Below, piece by piece: positions 35,270-44,603 of a stretch of DNA of 64,000 nucleotides (its first letter is position 1; each line of letters opens with the position of its first letter). This DNA is from Candidatus Bathyarchaeota archaeon (lineage in GTDB: Archaea > Thermoproteota > Bathyarchaeia > Bathyarchaeales > Bathycorpusculaceae). Location of the stretch: the NCBI GenBank assembly GCA_025058315.1, contig JANXET010000009.1, positions 1 to 64,000 of the forward strand. Direction: 5' to 3'. A program made the position numbers and the translations under genes. Below the pieces are notes generated by a model. It was not told where the DNA came from. It saw only the letters and a program-made list of their open reading frames with translations, and made no database searches.

Positions 35270-35767
35270 TTGCAGAAAAAATTTAATGTTGTAGCTGTGG
35301 GCGGAACGTTCGACGAACTCCATAAGGGACATAGGAAACTTTTAATGAAAGCCTTTGAGGTGGGAGAGCATGTTCTTATTGGGTTATGCACAGATGAATT
35401 CGTTAAACAAATGAATAAGCCTCACATGACGGCATCCTACATGGAGAGGTTGAAGGAACTTAAAGAATTCCTTGCCAAACACGGGTTCACGGATCGGGCG
35501 AGAATAATACCGCTTAACGATCCCTATGGGGTAACACTCTCCGGCGGATGCGTTGAAGCTATAGTGGTAAGCAGAGAAACAGAGCGAACAGCAATAAAGA
35601 TAAATGAGGAGAGGTTAAAGAGGGGATTTCCGCCTTTAAGCATAATCACAATTGACATGGTTCCCGCGGAGAACCACATACCTATATCCACAACTAGAAT
35701 TCGCCGTGGAGAAATAGATAGGGAAGGACACATAATAGGGAAACATGTTGAAAGAGGATCTGTTTAA
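35270..35767 (+). CDS. coaD: Phosphopantetheine adenylyltransferase
   Basis: 165 aa. VAVGGTFDELHKGHRKLL has the HxGH motif, followed by GLCTDEFV and PISTTRIRRGEID near the end, matching the archaeal CoaD family. It makes dephospho-CoA. The longest frame opens at 35198 inside pantoate kinase, but TTG 35270, with GGGG upstream, gives the normal N-terminus. The stop overlaps the convergent MBL gene by 4 bases. Confidence 0.92.
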   Translation: MQKKFNVVAVGGTFDELHKGHRKLLMKAFEVGEHVLIGLCTDEFVKQMNKPHMTASYMERLKELKEFLAKHGFTDRARIIPLNDPYGVTLSGGCVEAIVVSRETERTAIKINEERLKRGFPPLSIITIDMVPAENHIPISTTRIRRGEIDREGHIIGKHVERGSV

Positions 35768-36750
35768 GGTCTCCTTTTGACTCTTCTCTTCATGGACTCT
35801 CTATAGGTGATTAGCAGAAATACTGCGACAAGAATGAAAGCCAGTCCAAGATATATGATTCTATCCTGAAGCGATATTCCAAATTCTGGGATTTCCATAG
35901 TTCCCGCCGCGTTAACCTTTATAATCTGCCCGTCCGTGCTGACAACTACGGTTCCACATGCATATGTGCCATAAATCAACACACCCTTTTCACTAAGTCT
36001 CTGAAGGGTTTCCTGGTGAGGGTGCCCATAGGGGTTGCCTACTCCAGCGCTGATAATGGCGTATTTCGGATTTGCTGCGTCTAAAAATTTATGTGAAGTG
36101 GCATAGCGACTTCCATGATGGCCAACCTTAAGCACTTGACCGTTAAGGTTGAAGCCTGCACGGATAATGCTTTCTTCAGCCTCGAAAGTTGCATCGCCCA
36201 TGAACAGCAAAGCAATGCTTCCAGCTTGAAGCCTAAAGACGATGCTGTTGCTGTTAATGTCATCAAACTCAAGAGGCTGCGTGGGATTTAGTATCGTTAG
36301 GTTTACATTAAAATCAAGAATGTACGTCTGGCCTCTTTCAGCAATCACCATTTTGTCATGAGCCAGATTGATGAAGTCCGAGTAGATCTTTGTGTCTGCT
36401 AACTGCCCATTATAGAGAATTGTATTGGTTGCTATGGTTGATTTGAGCACTGCTACAAGCCCGCCGATGTGGTCCTCATGAGGGTGAGTGGCGATGACAA
36501 TATCTATTTTCGAGACGTTAAGGTTCATTAAATAACCTAAAAGTCTTACGCCTGCATCACTAGAGCCCCCGTCAACCAATACATCTAAGCCATCAGTATC
36601 AATGAATGCGGCATCCCCCTGTCCAACGTCGAAGAAGTATACTTTGACAAAGCCTGAATTTCCATAAGTTATTGGTAAAATGCTACAGATTAGTGTGGCG
36701 CAAAGTAGAATAGTGAATAGGAGCGCCCAAACCCGTTGTAATAGAGCCAT
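35764..36750 (-). CDS. Secreted, membrane-anchored MBL-fold hydrolase (ComEC C-terminal-like)
   Basis: 328 aa. An N-terminal signal-like helix, then VYFFDVGQGDAAFID and ATHPHEDHIGGLVAVL (HxHxDH metal motif), FMGDATFEAE and VGHHGSRYATS. This is the metallo-beta-lactamase domain found at the C-terminus of the DNA uptake protein ComEC. A transmembrane helix and a basic tail close the protein. The ComEC channel domain is absent, so it is a stand-alone extracytoplasmic hydrolase, possibly acting on nucleic acid. Confidence 0.88.
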   Translation of the reverse strand: MALLQRVWALLFTILLCATLICSILPITYGNSGFVKVYFFDVGQGDAAFIDTDGLDVLVDGGSSDAGVRLLGYLMNLNVSKIDIVIATHPHEDHIGGLVAVLKSTIATNTILYNGQLADTKIYSDFINLAHDKMVIAERGQTYILDFNVNLTILNPTQPLEFDDINSNSIVFRLQAGSIALLFMGDATFEAEESIIRAGFNLNGQVLKVGHHGSRYATSHKFLDAANPKYAIISAGVGNPYGHPHQETLQRLSEKGVLIYGTYACGTVVVSTDGQIIKVNAAGTMEIPEFGISLQDRIIYLGLAFILVAVFLLITYRESMKRRVKRRP

Positions 36751-36773
36751 TTCCTGGACTCACAAGAGTAAAC

Positions 36774-37586
36774 CTATTTTATTTTTAATAAAGATTCGCT
36801 CCGAATACGACCATGTAAATTCCATTCCTGCGTAGAGTATTTAGCCATACACAGTCTCTCTGCAAGTGCCTTTTCATAGTCTGTTAAATTGCCTTTCTTA
36901 AGGGTAATGCCTAATGTTTCTTGGAAGCCTTCTACAAGGGCATGGTAAACATCTTCAATTTGGATGCCCCTTCCAATTTCCATGGTTATCGAAGTTATTT
37001 TGCCCTTAGCAACCTCTACAACCTCAGCACAGGTCTTAGCCCAATGCACTTTAAGGAAAGTGAACATTTTTTCTAGGTTAACGTTTAATAGTAAAGTGCC
37101 ATGTTGAAGTACAACATCTGACCTATGACACTGTGCACTTCCAGAAATTTTGCGCCCCGCTATCGTTAGGTTTGGACAGGCTTTTGCATCGCCTTCATGA
37201 AAAGTAGCGGTCAACCCGAGAATTTCCAAAGCTTGAACTATTCCAGAATACACTCTAGCATAAACTTCCAAGGCATTTTTAGCTCTTAACGATTCCTTGT
37301 CAGCTACTACACTGTAAGTTATTTCTCCTGAACTATCATGATAAACGGCTCCACCTCCGCTTATACGTCTTACAACATCTACGTTGCTTTCTCTACAATT
37401 CTCAATGTGAACAGCGTTTTCAAGCTCTTGGAAACGTCCGATAGATACTGCTGAAGGGTTCCAACGGTAAAACCTTATAGTGTTAGGAGCGACCCCCTTG
37501 ATTTTTGCCTCCAATATAGCCTCATCTATGGCCATGTTCATATACGCATTAAATGTATTTAGACTCAGCATTCGCCAGACAGACAT
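36774..37586 (-). CDS. lplA: Lipoate-protein ligase family protein
   Basis: 270 aa. NMAIDEAIL, RFYRWNPSAVSIGRFQ, VDVVRRISGGGAVYHD (lipoate/AMP-binding RRxSGGGxVxHD) and IAGRKISGSAQ match LplA. It attaches lipoate or octanoate to carrier proteins. The two LipS-like genes at 44.6-47.1 kb suggest de novo lipoate synthesis as well. The usual small C-terminal domain appears short, so a separate subunit could be needed. Confidence 0.88.
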   Translation of the reverse strand: MSVWRMLSLNTFNAYMNMAIDEAILEAKIKGVAPNTIRFYRWNPSAVSIGRFQELENAVHIENCRESNVDVVRRISGGGAVYHDSSGEITYSVVADKESLRAKNALEVYARVYSGIVQALEILGLTATFHEGDAKACPNLTIAGRKISGSAQCHRSDVVLQHGTLLLNVNLEKMFTFLKVHWAKTCAEVVEVAKGKITSITMEIGRGIQIEDVYHALVEGFQETLGITLKKGNLTDYEKALAERLCMAKYSTQEWNLHGRIRSESLLKIK

Positions 37587-37746
37587 GTAAATTACCGCGG
37601 ATTAAGTTGCAACTATACTGTTTATTCCTCGAACTTAAAATTATGGTTTCTCATACGCTTTTGACGTTAAGCCAATTTTCCCAAGTATCCGGTTTAAGTT
37701 TAAATATTAGAGTTGTAATTAACGTAGCGAGAGGAATGTAGAAGGC

Positions 37747-38187
37747 ATGGGCTCCAAATCCCCAAGAGGCGAGTTCGCAGCTAGAAAACTTGCCAGGAAG
37801 AGGCAGAAGTTTCGATGGAGCAGCCGAGACTATAAGAGGCGCATGCTCGGTCTTGACGTGAAGGCAGACCCTCTTGAGGGGGCCCCTATGGCTAGGGGTA
37901 TAGTCCTGGAAAAGGTAGGTGTTGAAAGCAAGCAGCCTAACAGCGCAATCAGAAAATGTGTGAGAGTTCAACTTATAAAGAATGGCAGAGCCATAACCGC
38001 CTTCCTACCAGGAGACGGAGCCTTGAACGTGGTTGATGAGCATGACGAAGTCATAGTTGAGGGGATTGGAGGCTCGAGAGGTAGAAGCATGGGTGACATT
38101 CCGGGAGTACGTTGGAAAGTGATAATGGTTAATGGTGTATCGCTTAAGGAACTTGTTCTTGGAAGAAAGCAGAAGCCGATGCGGTGA
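37747..38187 (+). CDS. rps12: Small-subunit ribosomal protein uS12
   Basis: 146 aa archaeal/eukaryal-type uS12: [19 protein letters not shown] is the decoding-centre PNSA loop, and [18 protein letters not shown] follows. A TATA-like TTTAAATATTAG lies about 45 bases upstream. Its stop overlaps rps7. RNA polymerase, L30e and NusA genes, which precede it in many archaea, are absent. Confidence 0.97.
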   Translation: MGSKSPRGEFAARKLARKRQKFRWSSRDYKRRMLGLDVKADPLEGAPMARGIVLEKVGVESKQPNSAIRKCVRVQLIKNGRAITAFLPGDGALNVVDEHDEVIVEGIGGSRGRSMGDIPGVRWKVIMVNGVSLKELVLGRKQKPMR

Positions 38188-38789
38188 GGAGCTTGAGCAA
38201 GGAGCAAACAGCAAAGGAAGAGACTAAGGAAGTAAAACTTTTCGGCAAGTGGAGCTTCAGCGAAGTTGAAGTAAAAGACTTGGGATTAAAAAGGTATGTA
38301 TGCCTTAAACCAGTTTTCATCCCACACTCTATGGGACGACACGAGCATAAGCGCTTTGGAAAAGCCGAGGTAAATATTGTTGAGAGACTTATAAACAATC
38401 TTATGCATCCTGGAAGAAATGCTGGAAAGAAGGCTAAAGCTATAAACATTGTAAAAAATGCATTTGAAATCATTAACTTACGCACAGGTAAGAATCCAAT
38501 CGAGGTGCTAGTTAGAGCTATAGAGAACTCAGCGCCATGCGAAGACACTACAAGAATAGCCTATGGAGGAATAGTCTATCACCTCTCAGTGGACATTTCA
38601 CCGCAGAGGAGAATTGACTTAGCTTTGAGGACCATATGTGAAGGCGCAAGAACTGCAGCCATGCATAGCCCCAGATCAATTGCTGAGTGCCTAGCAGAGG
38701 AGCTTATATTGGCAGCAAACCATGACATGAAAAGCTACGCGGTTTCAAAACGGCACGAGCTTGAGAGGATAGCCCAAGCTTCAAGATGA
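38184..38789 (+). CDS. rps7: Small-subunit ribosomal protein uS7
   Basis: About 200 aa. [50 protein letters not shown] and [17 protein letters not shown] are archaeal uS7. GTG 38184 overlaps the rps12 stop; TTG 38193, with GAGG just before, is an alternative start. EF-2 does not follow; the next gene is on the opposite strand. Confidence 0.97.
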   Translation: MRSLSKEQTAKEETKEVKLFGKWSFSEVEVKDLGLKRYVCLKPVFIPHSMGRHEHKRFGKAEVNIVERLINNLMHPGRNAGKKAKAINIVKNAFEIINLRTGKNPIEVLVRAIENSAPCEDTTRIAYGGIVYHLSVDISPQRRIDLALRTICEGARTAAMHSPRSIAECLAEELILAANHDMKSYAVSKRHELERIAQASR

Positions 38790-38805
38790 TACACTCTAAT
38801 TCAAA

Positions 38806-39981
38806 TTATTTTGCATGAATTTCCACGATATCCCCATCCTCAAGTATGAAAGCTGCACCCACCTTTTGCGGACTAAATGATAAACGCTTAGACCAGATCT
38901 TAGCGTAAAGGAAGCCATCAATAAAGTCGCTGTGGATATGCTTCGCTAAATCCTGCACGGTTGAACCTCTCTTCAAGATAAAGGGCTTCTTAGATGGTTC
39001 CTTCTCTCCAGGCTCCTTTGTATAAACTCTAATAAGCCCTAAAGCCTTGAAAAGAACTTCACCAATTCCTTTAATGCCTTGTCCGTTTTCACATGAAACA
39101 GCTATCACCTTAAGGTTTCCTTCCACATAACTCTCTAGAAGCCTTAAATTTGATTCAGCGCCTTTCAAGTCCAGCTTATTGGCAACAATTATTGCAGGTT
39201 TGTATGTAATGTTACCGAATATAGCATCCTCAACCTCATCTAGAGTTGCTTGACCATAAATTTTAACCAGCGCGTTTGTAACGCCATAACTCTTCAAGAG
39301 ATCCTCAACATCCTTAAAAGTGCATCCTAGTAGTTGCCCAAAGACGATTATTCGAAGACCCTCACCCATGTGTCTCCGCTCGATTTCTACGTAGGCTCTA
39401 GGCTTGCTTACAAGGATTCGAGCTTTCTGTAGCTCCCCTAAAATAATGGAGAGTTGTTTAACTGGATCATGCCCCAAATCCACCATTAGAATTAAACCAT
39501 CAGCATTTCGTGCAAGAGCTAAAGTCTGAAGGCCCCAAGCCTTGCCTTCTGCAGCTCCCTCCATTATGGCTGGAGCCTCAACAATTTGAAACTGAATATC
39601 CTCATAAGAAAGCATGCCTGGAACAGGTTCACTTGTTGTGTATGGCGCTTGTGAAACCTCGACTTTAGCATTAGTCAAGGCTCTAAGTAAACTGCTCTTT
39701 CCAACATTAGTTAATCCTATGACGACCACTTGTGCAGCACCCTCTTTCTCGATGAAAAACCTTGATCCGCCTCTGCCAGCTTTTCTCCGCTGCTTTTCTT
39801 CCAGCTCTTCACGTATCATTGCCATTTGCTTCTTTACTTGAGCACATAGCTTGGCGGTTCCCTTGTGCTTAGGAACAAGACTTAAAAACTCTTCCATAAG
39901 CCTAAGCTTCTCATGCGGATTTCTCGCAGCTGAAACCTCAGTCCACTTACGCTTAGCTTCAGCAGGTAAATTGGTTGGCAT
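38806..39981 (-). CDS. DRG/Obg-related GTPase with C-terminal TGS domain
   Basis: 391 aa. A basic coiled N-terminal region (to about residue 75), then G1 VVIGLTNVGKSSLLRAL, YTTSEPVPGML (G2), EAPAIMEG (G3, with E instead of D) and ANKLD (G4). The last 80 residues form a TGS domain (LKRGSTVQDLAKHIHSDF). It resembles eukaryotic/archaeal DRG ribosome-binding GTPases. It interrupts the ribosomal gene string in the opposite orientation. Confidence 0.87.
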   Translation of the reverse strand: MPTNLPAEAKRKWTEVSAARNPHEKLRLMEEFLSLVPKHKGTAKLCAQVKKQMAMIREELEEKQRRKAGRGGSRFFIEKEGAAQVVVIGLTNVGKSSLLRALTNAKVEVSQAPYTTSEPVPGMLSYEDIQFQIVEAPAIMEGAAEGKAWGLQTLALARNADGLILMVDLGHDPVKQLSIILGELQKARILVSKPRAYVEIERRHMGEGLRIIVFGQLLGCTFKDVEDLLKSYGVTNALVKIYGQATLDEVEDAIFGNITYKPAIIVANKLDLKGAESNLRLLESYVEGNLKVIAVSCENGQGIKGIGEVLFKALGLIRVYTKEPGEKEPSKKPFILKRGSTVQDLAKHIHSDFIDGFLYAKIWSKRLSFSPQKVGAAFILEDGDIVEIHAK

Positions 39982-40155
39982 AAATTAGGCTCGCCTGGAA
40001 ATAATTCCAAAACAAGCTCTAATATCCGTTTCTACACAAAATAATGCCTATTTGAGAAAGCTCATCACAAACTTAAAATAATCGAATAACCAGTTGAGTA
40101 AACGAGTTCACTAAAAATAAGGAACAACTGGAATAAGAAGCATGGAGGAGGAATA

Positions 40156-41463
40156 ATGAGTAAACCTGAAAAACCACACTTAAACCTGATAGTGATTGGA
40201 CACGTGGACCATGGGAAATCAACAACCACGGGACACTTGCTGTACCTAGCGGGCGTCGTTGACGAGCGCACAATAAAGCAGTATGAAGAAGAAGCGGAGA
40301 AGATGGGTAAAGGAACTTTCAAGTTTGCATGGATCCTTGACAACCTTAAGGAAGAACGCGAAAGAGGATTAACGATAGACTTACGGTTCCTAAGATTTGA
40401 AACTAAGAAATACTACTTCACAATAATCGACGCTCCAGGTCACAGAGACTTCGTCAAGAACATGATTACCGGCGCAAGCCAAGCTGATGCAGCCATACTC
40501 ATCGTCTCAGCGAAAAGAGGAGAATTCGAGGCAGGTGTCGGCCCAGGCGGCCAAACTAGGGAACATGCGTTTCTAGCTTCAATTTTAGGTGTAGGTCAGC
40601 TTGTAGTCGGCATAAACAAGATGGATGACCCAACCGTCAACTGGAGTCAAGATCGCTATAACGAAGTCAAGAATGAGCTCAGCAGAATGCTGAAGCTTGT
40701 CGGTTACAAAGTTGACAAGATTCATTTTGTACCTATTTCAGGATGGACAGGTGACAACCTTGTAAAAACAAGCGACAAGATGCCGTGGTACAAAGGTCCA
40801 TCCCTGCTAGAGGCGCTTGATTATTTCGAAGTGCCTCCTAAGCCCATAAACAAGCCTCTCAGGATACCAATTCAGGACGTTTACAGCATAACTGGCGTGG
40901 GCACGGTTCCAGTAGGAAGGGTTGAGACTGGAGTTTTAAAAGAAGGCGACATGGTTGTATTTATGCCAGCAAACAAGCAAGGAGAAGTTAAGTCTATAGA
41001 GATGCACCATGCAAGGATACCGAAGGCTGAACCTGGTGATAACATAGGCTTCAACGTCAGAGGCATAGCAAAGACCGATGTACGCCGCGGAGACGTGTGC
41101 GGGCATCCGGACAACCCGCCAACTGTTGCAAGAGAGTTTATTGGACAAATCATTGTGATTTACCATCCAACAGCAATAGCCGCAGGATATACGCCTGTCC
41201 TGCACTACCACACTGGACAAATGGCATGTAGATTTGTGGAGTTGCTGAAGAAAATTGACCCACGCACTGGACAAGTAGTGGAGGAAAAGCCATCATTCCT
41301 GAAAACAGGCGACGCTGCCCTAGTTAGAATGGAGCCACTTAGACCTATAGCTATTGAACCTTACTCAGAATTTCCAGAATTAGGAAGATTTGCAGTTAGA
41401 GACATGGGTACAACAATAGCTGCTGGCATAGTTAAAGAGATAACTAAGAAAGGCTTACAGTAA
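40156..41463 (+). CDS. tuf: Translation elongation factor EF-1 alpha
   Basis: 435 aa. [16 protein letters not shown] (G1), [20 protein letters not shown] (G3), GINKMDDP (G4) and the domain 2-3 sequence ending in a Lys-rich tail identify archaeal aEF1A. It delivers aminoacyl-tRNA to the ribosome. GGAGGAATA lies just before the ATG. rps10, the usual downstream neighbour in archaea, is not present. A T-run at about 41477 may terminate transcription. Confidence 0.98.
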   Translation: MSKPEKPHLNLIVIGHVDHGKSTTTGHLLYLAGVVDERTIKQYEEEAEKMGKGTFKFAWILDNLKEERERGLTIDLRFLRFETKKYYFTIIDAPGHRDFVKNMITGASQADAAILIVSAKRGEFEAGVGPGGQTREHAFLASILGVGQLVVGINKMDDPTVNWSQDRYNEVKNELSRMLKLVGYKVDKIHFVPISGWTGDNLVKTSDKMPWYKGPSLLEALDYFEVPPKPINKPLRIPIQDVYSITGVGTVPVGRVETGVLKEGDMVVFMPANKQGEVKSIEMHHARIPKAEPGDNIGFNVRGIAKTDVRRGDVCGHPDNPPTVAREFIGQIIVIYHPTAIAAGYTPVLHYHTGQMACRFVELLKKIDPRTGQVVEEKPSFLKTGDAALVRMEPLRPIAIEPYSEFPELGRFAVRDMGTTIAAGIVKEITKKGLQ

Positions 41464-41529
41464 ATTCTCATCTTCCTCTTTTTATTTCGCCCAGCAAAGC
41501 GGTTACTTTTCGGAACTATTTATGGGATA

Positions 41530-41867
41530 ACCCAACTTCTTGAAACTAATGATACGCATAGGTCTTGGAGTCTTAAGATTTTGTAACACTTTTTAGGGTC
41601 AGGATCAATATTTGTAGGCTTCCGAATCCATCTTTCACAGCACCCTTGCCCGTGTGGCCGATGATTGGCTTCCGGGTTATTCGCTCTATCCTCGCATAAC
41701 CGCAGCTTATCCTGCCAATTACAAGCTCCACCAGTCACCGGGTTCCGAGCCAGCGTTCATTCTAACGGTCATAGCCCTGACCCGCTCAAAAATGCGATGG
41801 ATACTGCCCCTTGAACCGCAACTGCTTAAACTCACGAGGCCCACTTGCCTCGCTATAGCTGAATAAA
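41530..41867 (-). ncRNA. Candidate structured RNA gene, identity unassigned
   Basis: About 340 GC-rich bases between tuf and xpf hold no credible protein. On the minus strand a TATA-like CTTTAAATC (about 41896-41888) is correctly placed for a start near 41867. The region begins with hairpin CGAGGC/GCCTCG and has further stems such as GGTCA/TGACC and GGTTAT/ATAACC. Size suits RNase P RNA. GAGGCAAGT near the 5' end, GGGGCAGTATCC, and ATTCGGAAGCCTACA near the 3' end loosely resemble its conserved regions in order, but the match is weak and SRP RNA motifs were not found. Confidence 0.4.
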
Positions 41868-42070
41868 ATCAGTTTAACCTATGAAGATTTAAAGCATCCA
41901 ACATGCTCCAAGGATGGGGTGTAGGATTATGTGTTTTGATTTTACGGTGCATTTTGAGCGGCCGAGACCAAACATCAAATGGATTTTCCAAATTCTGTTG
42001 AAAAGCGAATAAATCTTAAACCGCAACATAAAATAGCCTATAATATTATGGTAGATTCAGAGTTGAGTTT

Positions 42071-42832
42071 ATGTCAGGATCTGAAACTCTGGTTCCATAT
42101 TTAAGGGAGAAGAATGATAAGCCTGATTTAACAATAATTGTCGATAGCCGTGAGGCAAGCAATGCCCCGAAGGTTATCAAGGGTCTTAAAGAATGCGGAA
42201 TTAACGTTAAGGTAGAGAATATGGAGAAAGGTGATTATATCCTATCAGACGTATGTGCTGTAGAACGAAAAACTGTGCATGACTTCGTTCACACGCTCAC
42301 TCACCGTTACCTTTTCGAGCAGCTATTTAAGCTTAAAGAGGCTTATCCCAAAGCTCTCATTTTGCTTGAGGGCTACATGCCCACAATATACAGGTTCAGC
42401 AGGATACAGCCAACCGCAGTCTGGGGTGCACTTTTTAACTTAGCGAAAAACGGGATAGCAATAGTGAACACTGCATCCTATAAGGAAACTGTGGATTTTC
42501 TATGTGTCGCAGCCCGTCAAGAGCAGATAATGGAAAAGAGAACACCAACGATTCATCCGGTTAAGAAGTGTGAAAACTTATCTGACGCGCAAATATTTTT
42601 CTTGGCAAGTCTCCCCAGCATCGGGAGAGAGAAAGCTATAGCAATCCTTAAATCCTATCAAACTCCTCTGAACGCTCTTATAAATGTAGATGATTGGCCA
42701 AAAACAGTTTACGGCATAGGCCAAAAAATAAGTAGCCGCATTAAGGAAGTGCTTAATATGCCATTTCAAGGTGAACAGCATGGATGTGGAAATATGCACC
42801 ACAAAGAAGATCCGCGTTCTAGGCTTAGATAA
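42071..42832 (+). CDS. xpf: Short XPF/ERCC4-family structure-specific endonuclease
   Basis: 253 aa. IIVDSREA, KGDYILSDVCAVERKTVHDF (nuclease ERKxxxD) and LILLEGY form the ERCC4 nuclease domain. After residue 175 there is a helix-hairpin-helix pair (LASLPSIGREKAIAILKSY, YGIGQKISSRIKEVL). The helicase domain found in Hef proteins is missing, as in crenarchaeal XPF, which works with PCNA. No clear PIP box is visible at the C-terminus. It overlaps the next gene by about 50 bases. Confidence 0.92.
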   Translation: MSGSETLVPYLREKNDKPDLTIIVDSREASNAPKVIKGLKECGINVKVENMEKGDYILSDVCAVERKTVHDFVHTLTHRYLFEQLFKLKEAYPKALILLEGYMPTIYRFSRIQPTAVWGALFNLAKNGIAIVNTASYKETVDFLCVAARQEQIMEKRTPTIHPVKKCENLSDAQIFFLASLPSIGREKAIAILKSYQTPLNALINVDDWPKTVYGIGQKISSRIKEVLNMPFQGEQHGCGNMHHKEDPRSRLR

Positions 42833-43115
42833 GCGTTTAGTAAACGACATCGCGTGGTGTGCAACAACGTATGGAGCCAGCAGGTTATACTGGATAGACG
42901 GCTACCTACTTTGTCTTGAGGTATATGAAAAATCCTTTGAGCATGAGTTAACAAATAGAGAATTTCCGATAAGTCAGATATGCTATGCAGAATATCCAAA
43001 ATATGGGAGGATTTATGAAGTTGAAAAAGGAGTTCAGATGCCTATAGTGAACGTCTCAGAGATGAGAATATTCAAAGAGCTTTTAAAGGCAATAAAGCAA
43101 CACATAAACCATTAA
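42780..43115 (+). CDS. Hypothetical protein overlapping the xpf 3' end
   Basis: About 111 aa: MDVEICTTKKIRVLGLDKRL, then WCATTYGASRLYWIDGYLLC. No known domain. The ATG at 42780 lies within xpf in another frame, with AAGGTGA about 5 bases upstream. Composition is protein-like and the frame is long for a chance overlap. It may be a small partner of XPF. Confidence 0.6.
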   Translation: MDVEICTTKKIRVLGLDKRLVNDIAWCATTYGASRLYWIDGYLLCLEVYEKSFEHELTNREFPISQICYAEYPKYGRIYEVEKGVQMPIVNVSEMRIFKELLKAIKQHINH

Positions 43116-43277
43116 TTTCAAATTTGAAATGAATGAAAAATGCTTCGCACTTGGGGAATTTTAATTTGAAAGTTATCTGTTTACGTTAACTAAAAAGCTA
43201 GCTTCACTAATTTTTATATATGTTCTTGCCACAGAATAATGGTACGCTTGACTCTATAACATAAAATGTGATGTTAA

Positions 43278-44600
43278 ATGCGTAAGACCATATTTAAAAA
43301 ACTTGAGGCTGAAGGGCTAATTGCTAATTATAATAGGCTGAGGAAGAACCTTCCGCCGAGACTGCCTGAAAAAGTTTTCATATGGGATGAAACTCTAAGA
43401 GAGGGTGTTCAAACACCTACAGTTTATCTTACATACATTGAGAAAGTTAAGCTTGCCAAAATGCTGGATGAAATTGGCGTTCCAATAATAACTGTCGGTT
43501 TTCCAGCTCTTTCCGAAGAGGAAAGAAACACCGTTAAGAAGATAGCTAATGAAGGATTTCGACAAGCAACAATAGTAGCTTCGGCACGTGCAAGAAAAGA
43601 AGATATTGACGCTTGTCTCAACTGTGGAATAAGAGAAATCCTCGTTTTTACACCATATAATGGGCTTAACCTTAAGTATAGGCTTCGAATGGCCAAGGAG
43701 CAAGTGCTTAAAAACACTGTTGAATCCATAGAGTATGCTAAAAGGCAAGGTGCAACCGTGGATTTCTTGTTAGAAGATGCGTCAAGAACTCCGTTGTCGG
43801 ATATTTTACAAATATTTGAAGCCGCTGTTAAGGCTGGAGCAGACAAACTTGTAGTGGCAGACACTGTTGGATTTCTGAGACCCCTTTCCATGCGATACCT
43901 AATCTCCCACATAAAGGATGAGCTTCACAAAAGCCTAGGAAAAGAGGTCAACATATCCGTTCACTGCCATAACGATTTTGGGCTGGCAACCGCTAATACG
44001 CTTGCAGCCGTGGAGGAAGGCGTAGCATACTTGCATACTTGCATTGCAGGTTTCGGTGAGAGAGCAGGTGTTGCACCTCTGGAGGAGGTTGTGATGTCTC
44101 TTGAACTCCTCTACAATATTGATACGGGAATAGACGTTAAGAAGCTCTACAGACTTGTACAACAAACAGAGAAAAGTTTTGCCTTGCCAATTCAGTTCCA
44201 TAAACCAATAGTCGGCGAGAATTCCTTCTCTTTTGAAGTTGATGAGCACGTCAACGGGATGCTGGCTCATCCCCTGTTATACGGACCATTCCCACCTGAG
44301 ATGATTGAAAGAGAGATTCAGTTGTATATTGGAAAGGGCGGCGGCAGAAGTCTTGTTGAGAAGAAGCTGGAGGCCGCAGGAATTAAAGCTACAAACTGGC
44401 AAATAGACGAAATAATTAAACGTATAAAGGCGGTACATGAAAGCCTTGACAAAGGGGGAGCTCAAATGACGTTCTACCAGATTAAAAAACTGATGAAAGA
44501 GCTTAGAAGAGGCATAACTGAGGAAGAGTTCTGGCGAATAGTTGAGCAAGTTACAAAGCAAAAACCAAAACTTCCACAGCAAGCCAGCGAAAATATGTAA
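43278..44600 (+). CDS. Isopropylmalate/homocitrate synthase-family (HMGL-like) enzyme
   Basis: 440 aa TIM-barrel protein: IWDETLREGVQTP (metal-binding DxxLREG), VDFLLEDASRT, ADTVGFLRP, SVHCHNDFGLATANTLAAVE (HxHN metal ligands) and GFGERAGVAPLEEV. These are diagnostic of 2-isopropylmalate/homocitrate/citramalate synthases. A C-terminal helical extension replaces the leucine-binding regulatory domain, so feedback control by leucine is unlikely. Which 2-oxo acid it uses cannot be told. It is convergent with the LipS-like gene after only 3 bases. Confidence 0.85.
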   Translation: MRKTIFKKLEAEGLIANYNRLRKNLPPRLPEKVFIWDETLREGVQTPTVYLTYIEKVKLAKMLDEIGVPIITVGFPALSEEERNTVKKIANEGFRQATIVASARARKEDIDACLNCGIREILVFTPYNGLNLKYRLRMAKEQVLKNTVESIEYAKRQGATVDFLLEDASRTPLSDILQIFEAAVKAGADKLVVADTVGFLRPLSMRYLISHIKDELHKSLGKEVNISVHCHNDFGLATANTLAAVEEGVAYLHTCIAGFGERAGVAPLEEVVMSLELLYNIDTGIDVKKLYRLVQQTEKSFALPIQFHKPIVGENSFSFEVDEHVNGMLAHPLLYGPFPPEMIEREIQLYIGKGGGRSLVEKKLEAAGIKATNWQIDEIIKRIKAVHESLDKGGAQMTFYQIKKLMKELRRGITEEEFWRIVEQVTKQKPKLPQQASENM

Positions 44601-44603
44601 ATT

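Noticed and set aside
41520-41866. Small open frames on both strands between tuf and xpf
   Set aside because: No recognisable protein, no conserved motif, and they overlap a region with RNA-like hairpins and base composition.
43424-43912. 162-aa open frame antisense to the isopropylmalate-synthase-like gene
   Set aside because: A shadow of the strongly conserved plus-strand enzyme, with Ser-rich composition typical of antisense frames.
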